Shown piece after piece: positions 54,940-64,000 of a DNA stretch of 64,000 nt. Within the stretch, counting starts at the first letter, position 1. Each line of letters opens with the position of its first letter. The DNA is from Polyangiaceae bacterium (GTDB taxonomy: Bacteria > Myxococcota_A > Polyangia > Polyangiales > Polyangiaceae), in the NCBI GenBank assembly GCA_016719945.1, contig JADJYE010000006.1, positions 310,001 to 374,000 of the forward strand, read 5' to 3'. Made by a program: the position numbers and the translations under genes. Under the pieces are notes generated by a model. It was not told where the DNA came from and did not search any database. It worked only from the letters and a program-made list of their open reading frames with translations.

Positions 54940-56461
54940 TCAAGCAGTCATGTACTGCGTGAACGTCGACAGGTCGTTGGCAGCGCCTCGCGCGGCCTCC
55001 AGGGACACGACGCGGCGCTTGGCCAGGTCCGCGAGCGACCGCTCGAGCGGGATCATGCCCTCGCCGCGGCCCGCCTGCATCGCGCTCTTGATCGACGCTG
55101 GCTTGGCGTCTCGGATCGAGGCAGCGACGCTGGCCGTGACGCGAAGCACCTCTGCTGCGAGCGCGCGCCCCCCTCCCTCGCGCGGCAGGAGGCGTTGGGC
55201 CACGACGGCGCGCAGCGAGTCGGCCAGCATCACCCGGATCTGTCCTTGCCGCTCGGGGGCGTAGGTGTCGATCACCCGCTCGATCGCGCTCACAGCGCCC
55301 CGGCTGTGGAGGCTGGCGAGCACGAGGTGGCCGGTCTCCGCGGCCGTCAGGGCGAGCTGGATGCTCTCGGGGTCACGCATCTCGCCGATCAACAGGACGT
55401 CGGGGTCCTCCCGCAGGGCGTCGCGCAGTCCCGTCGCGAAATCGCGCGCGTCTCGTCCGATCTGCCGCTGTCGTACCAGGCTCGAGCCGTGGCTCGACAG
55501 GACGTACTCGATGGGGTCTTCGAGCGTCACGCACACCACGCTGCGCGACTCGATCGCGTGCTGCGCGAGCGCCGCCAGCGTCGTGCTCTTGCCCGAGCCG
55601 GTCGCGCCAGTCACCAGCACGAGCCCGTTCGGCAGGTGGCCGAGGTCGTCGATGGCGATCGGGAAGCCGAGGCTCCCGAGCGTCGGGACTCTGTCGGCCA
55701 AGACCCGGATCGCCATCGCGAGGCCACGCGAGGTGGCGTAGACGTTGACCCGCCCGCGCGCGCCGCCGGGGAGGTCGACCGACACGTCGGCCGAGGCCTT
55801 CTGCGCGAGGCGTGCGTCGAGCGCCGGGCCGACGGTCGACCGGGCGAGCTCGAGCAGCGGCTCCGAGATCGCCGCGTCGAGCGGGACGAGCCGACCGTGC
55901 ACGCGCGCCATCGGTGGGTCGCCCTCGGAGACGTGCACGTCGCTGGCGCCCATGCCGATCGCCCGCGTCACCAGCGCCTCGAGCGTGTTCGCGAGGCGGT
56001 AGGGGCGTGCTCGGCGCGAGCGTGGCAGCGGCGAAGGCGGCGAGCGCGGGCGCAGCGGGCGCCGCCAGAGGTGCGGGCTCCAGATGCAGGGGCGTCGCTC
56101 CGGTCGCAGGGGGAGCGGCGGCTGAGCTGGGCCTCTCTCGAGGCGCGACGGGGGCTCGCAGCACGATCGCGTCGATCGCGAGCGCCGCGCCCGGTCGCTT
56201 GGTGATGGTCAGCCGGAAGGCGCCGAGCCGCTCGACGTCGTGAGAGAGCTCGATCCGCCCCAGCTTGTCGAGCTGAGCGAGCCTGGCGTCGTCGAGCAGC
56301 TCGCCGAGCAGCTGGCGGAGCGCCTCGGTCGAGGTCGCTGGCATCGTCAGCTTCTTGGGCGCTCCCTGCGCGAACATACTCGGCGCCTTGTCGGTGCCGA
56401 GGCGCAGCTCGTTGGCGCCTTGTTGGTCCACGATGCGGAGCAGGCTGTCGAGCGCGGACAT
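54940..56461 (-). CDS. PilT-like twitching motility ATPase with a second N-terminal domain, frameshifted
   Basis: Reads as 506 residues if one base is removed from the GGGG at 56002-56005. The first ~125 residues (ALDSLLRIVDQQGANELRLG, ELLDDARLAQLDKLGRIEL, AFRLTITKRPGAALAIDAIV) form a PilT-type N-terminal domain. An Ala/Pro linker and the frame shift follow, then a second one (TLEALVTRAIGMGASDVHVSEGDPP, VDLPGGARGRVNVYAT) and the ATPase: Walker A GATGSGKST, DVLLIGEMRD, HLVLASLHS. Doubled N-domain PilT paralogs drive or regulate type IV pili. Most conserved residues are kept. Confidence 0.8.
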
Positions 56462-56535
56462 CGGCCAGGCAGCATAGCGGTCCGTGCGTGCGCGGTATTC
56501 CCCGCCGTGGTAGCGCAACCGTCCAGCTGCGCCCC

Positions 56536-61879
<5,344 letters not shown>

Positions 61880-61905
61880 CTCGTCGAGGTCCCGTCAGTC
61901 CGCGC

Positions 61906-62727
61906 TCAGTTCCAGTTGGCGGTCTCGGACGCCCGCGTGAGCGCGCGCTCGACGTCGACGCGGTCGGGGGCCTGTGGCGCCGCGCTCAGGTAAAAGGCGA
62001 GGTCGGCGGCGGCGGCGGCTCTCGCGCCGAGGGCGAGCGCGTGCAGCCCACGGTCGCGACGCGCAGGGACTCCCGCGTCCAGCTTGACGAGGCGATCGCA
62101 CACCACGAGCGCTCCGCGGTGGTCCCTCCGCTGCTCGTGGATCGTGCGGAGGTTGGTGAGCATGCGAACCAGGACGCCGCGCATGTCCAGGGGCTCGAGG
62201 TGCGCGGCGCGGACCTCGGCGGACGGGCCGAGCACGCGGCGCACGAGCTCGCGCAGATCGGCCGGAGCGAGCGCGCGCATCCGGTCGAACGGGTCGACGA
62301 TCGCGCCGTTCGGCCCCCCCAGGCGCACCAGGACGTGGCCCGGGAAGCCGAGGATGTCGGCGACGACCCCGGCGCGTCGCGCGACCGCCGAGATGATCAC
62401 GGCGAGCGAGACCGGGATGCCGAGCCTGCGCTCGAGCACGTCGGGCACGTAGCTGTTGCGCGGGTCGTTGTAGTCCGCCCGGTTGCCTCGCAGCCCGGCC
62501 GTCCGGTAGAGCACGTCGGCCAGCACCGCCAGCTGCTCCTGGATCGTGGAGCTACGGTCGAGCCTCGCCGAGGTCGCGTCCGCGAGCGCGTCCAGGCGAG
62601 CGCGGGTCTGGGCGAGGTCCAAGCTCGGGCGCGCGTCGCGAGCGATGATGAGCGCGCCGTCCTCGACTGTCGCGAGGGGGGACTCCAGGAGCGACCTCAG
62701 CGCGCCGATCGATGTCGGCCGGGTCAC
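61906..62727 (-). CDS. SirB1/transglutaminase-like family protein
   Basis: 273 residues from GTG 62727. Motifs of the SirB1/YchA (transglutaminase-like, TPR) family: QEQLAVLADVLYRTAGLRGNRADYNDPRNSYVPDVLERRLGIPVSLAVI, GVVADILGFPGHVLVRLGG, and a C-terminal TPR-like helix pair (TNLRTIHEQRRDHRGALVVCDRLVKLD). The catalytic Cys of active transglutaminases is not evident (SLAV instead). Function unknown. It shares a GTGA overlap with the proline-rich gene. Confidence 0.85.
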   Translation of the reverse strand: MTRPTSIGALRSLLESPLATVEDGALIIARDARPSLDLAQTRARLDALADATSARLDRSSTIQEQLAVLADVLYRTAGLRGNRADYNDPRNSYVPDVLERRLGIPVSLAVIISAVARRAGVVADILGFPGHVLVRLGGPNGAIVDPFDRMRALAPADLRELVRRVLGPSAEVRAAHLEPLDMRGVLVRMLTNLRTIHEQRRDHRGALVVCDRLVKLDAGVPARRDRGLHALALGARAAAAADLAFYLSAAPQAPDRVDVERALTRASETANWN

Positions 62728-63521
62728 GGTCCCCTCGGGTTGCGGGGCTGCGCTCCGCCTGACCTCGTGCCGGGCGCCGGCGCGCTGGTGACGTCCGGGG
62801 CGGCGCTCGCGTCGGTCGGCGCTGGGGCGGACACGGCCGGGCGGGCGGTCCGCGCGGAGGGCCTGGGGAACGCGCGCTTGGCGCTGGGCGCCACGCGGGT
62901 CGTGCCCTCGGCGTCCGCGGTGGCGGCGTGCTTCTCCTTCTTGCTCTTCTTCTTGCTCTTCACCTTCGCGCTCGCCGCGGGCTCTTCCTCTGTCTCCGCG
63001 CCCGACCGCATGACGAGGAAGGCGCCCCCCAGAGCGAGGAGCAGGACACCGAGCACACCTAGCAGCACGAGCGCTCGTCGGTTCGCCCGCGCCGACTTCA
63101 CGATGGGCACCGCCATCGCCGATGCTTCCAGGGAGACCTCGCCGTCGCCTGGCTTGGCCTCCGAGAGCGGGAGCTGAGGCGCCCCGAGGTTCGACGCCGC
63201 GGGCGGCCCGAGCAGCGGGTCAGGCACCGGGGCGATCGGGGGCGCTGCCAGCGCGAGCTCGATCGGAGGTGGCGCCGAGGCGGTCGCTTGGGCGGCCGGC
63301 GTCGGGCCGGGCGCGACCGCTTGGGCGACGGGCGACGTGGCCGGCGCTTGGGCGCTCGCCTCGGTCGGGGGCCCGCCGAGGGATGGGAAGGGTGCCACCG
63401 CCATCGCCGACCCAGGCGGTGGCGGCGGCGGGAACGCCATCCCGCCACCGCTCGTCGCGGGGGGATTCGCTGCGAGCTCGGTCGAGCCCGGCCAGCCGGG
63501 CGGCGGAGCTTGCTGGGTCAT
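62724..63521 (-). CDS. Proline/alanine-rich single-pass membrane protein
   Basis: 265 residues. Residues 1-110 are Pro/Ala-rich, a membrane helix lies near 148-172 (ALVLLGVLGVLLLALGGAFLV), then a lysine-rich segment (KVKSKKKSKKEKHA) and a Pro/Ala/Thr-rich tail. Disordered on both sides. Such proteins often sit beside TPR or signalling genes in myxobacteria. No enzyme motif. Confidence 0.7.
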   Translation of the reverse strand: MTQQAPPPGWPGSTELAANPPATSGGGMAFPPPPPPGSAMAVAPFPSLGGPPTEASAQAPATSPVAQAVAPGPTPAAQATASAPPPIELALAAPPIAPVPDPLLGPPAASNLGAPQLPLSEAKPGDGEVSLEASAMAVPIVKSARANRRALVLLGVLGVLLLALGGAFLVMRSGAETEEEPAASAKVKSKKKSKKEKHAATADAEGTTRVAPSAKRAFPRPSARTARPAVSAPAPTDASAAPDVTSAPAPGTRSGGAQPRNPRGP

Positions 63522-63550
63522 CGGACTCCTAGCCTACACCGAAGCCGCGG

Positions 63551-64000
63551 TCAGCGCTTCGGGGCGAGGATCTTCTTGCCGACGGGAACGACGCGCCCAT
63601 GCACCGTCTTCGACTCGGGCTTCGACGCGGTCTCGCTGCGCGGGGTCGACGCCTTGGGACGCGGTAGCTTGAGCGTGGGGCGGCTGTCGGCCTGCTTCGA
63701 AGGCTCGGCCTTGGGCTTCTGAGGCTCCGTCTGGATCGGGATGGCGCTCTGGATCGGCTCGAGCGCCCCGTGGGGGATCGGCTCGAGCTTCGGCTTGCCG
63801 GGCTTCTTCGGCTCGTCTTCCGGTTTTTTGGTGGTGCTCGTGCCCATCCCCGGGATCGGGAGGTCGAACGGAGGCCAGGTCGAAGGGATGATGACCGTCG
63901 GGATGATCGACGTGTTCGAGGCGCTCGGCTTGGGACCGGTGGGGCGCGGGCCCGGCGTCGTCGGCCGCGGGCTCGTCTGCGTGGTCGCCACCGTCGGCGG
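63551..64000 (-). CDS. Proline/lysine-rich protein, N-terminus beyond the window
   Basis: The C-terminal ~149 residues of a frame that stays open to the right edge; GTG 63991 is the only in-window start. It is Pro/Lys/Ser-rich (TKKPEDEPKKPGKPKLEPIP) with no predicted fold, ending HGRVVPVGKKILAPKR. It lies 29 bases before the previous gene and on the same strand. Not recognised. Confidence 0.55.
   Translation of the reverse strand, partial: PPTVATTQTSPRPTTPGPRPTGPKPSASNTSIIPTVIIPSTWPPFDLPIPGMGTSTTKKPEDEPKKPGKPKLEPIPHGALEPIQSAIPIQTEPQKPKAEPSKQADSRPTLKLPRPKASTPRSETASKPESKTVHGRVVPVGKKILAPKR

Overview
The window looks like a chromosomal segment of a myxobacterium (Polyangiales/Sorangium-like Deltaproteobacteria, now Myxococcota). 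The grounds are very high G+C, many GTG/TTG starts with four-base stop/start overlaps, eukaryote-like Ser/Thr kinases, GldAFG-type ABC genes, MYXO-CTERM-like protein tails, an AgmX/PglI-like protein, and many lipoproteins of unknown function. This is inference from gene content. No rRNA and only one tRNA are present.

Layout. 1-4.9 kb: a minus-strand NAD-linked formate dehydrogenase operon. Its catalytic alpha subunit is split in two genes placed in reversed order around a NuoE-NuoF fusion, and the MGD-binding half reads through an in-frame TGA (Sec89) followed at once by a bacterial SECIS hairpin. 5-14.4 kb: a Ser/Thr kinase, pheT, and a GldA/F/G-like ABC operon with a DUF4340 partner. 14.4-21.8 kb: epoxide-hydrolase-like enzyme, aspartate kinase, a 1148-residue kinase-ATPase-TPR regulator, and an envelope gene pair. 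21.8-25 kb: a scar region with two REP-like palindromes, one orphan gene, a decayed IS5-type element joined to a truncated four-helix-bundle gene, hairpins, and the last ~56 codons of a katG. 25-34.4 kb: lipB operon, HD-GYP regulator, matrixin-like protease, cyaY, orphan D12 adenine methylase, lipoprotein, tRNA-Arg(TCT).

34.4-41.6 kb: DUF1993/TetR divergent pair, uppS, and a five-gene operon joining a lipoprotein, a lytic-transglycosylase-like protein, an unknown protein and a two-component system. 41.7-48.2 kb: BtaA-like transferase, a lipoprotein/collagen-like secreted pair, AgmX-like protein, thioredoxin lipoprotein, NtrC-type activator, SUMF1-like lipoprotein. 48.2-54.9 kb: thiD, an ABC-like operon whose ATPase has lost its Walker A lysine (two membrane proteins plus a YceI-like protein), DUF362 protein, smpB. 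54.9-64 kb: PilT-like ATPase with a duplicated N-terminal domain, a double-length UvrA, SirB1-like protein and proline-rich membrane proteins.

What stands out: the selenocysteine formate dehydrogenase with split, permuted subunits; the degenerate ABC system; the double UvrA; and four otherwise intact genes (DUF4340, thioredoxin, PilT, UvrA), possibly also a fifth (SUMF1), that each carry exactly one surplus base, mostly in short G/C runs. That pattern points to consensus errors in the assembly more than to true pseudogenes.
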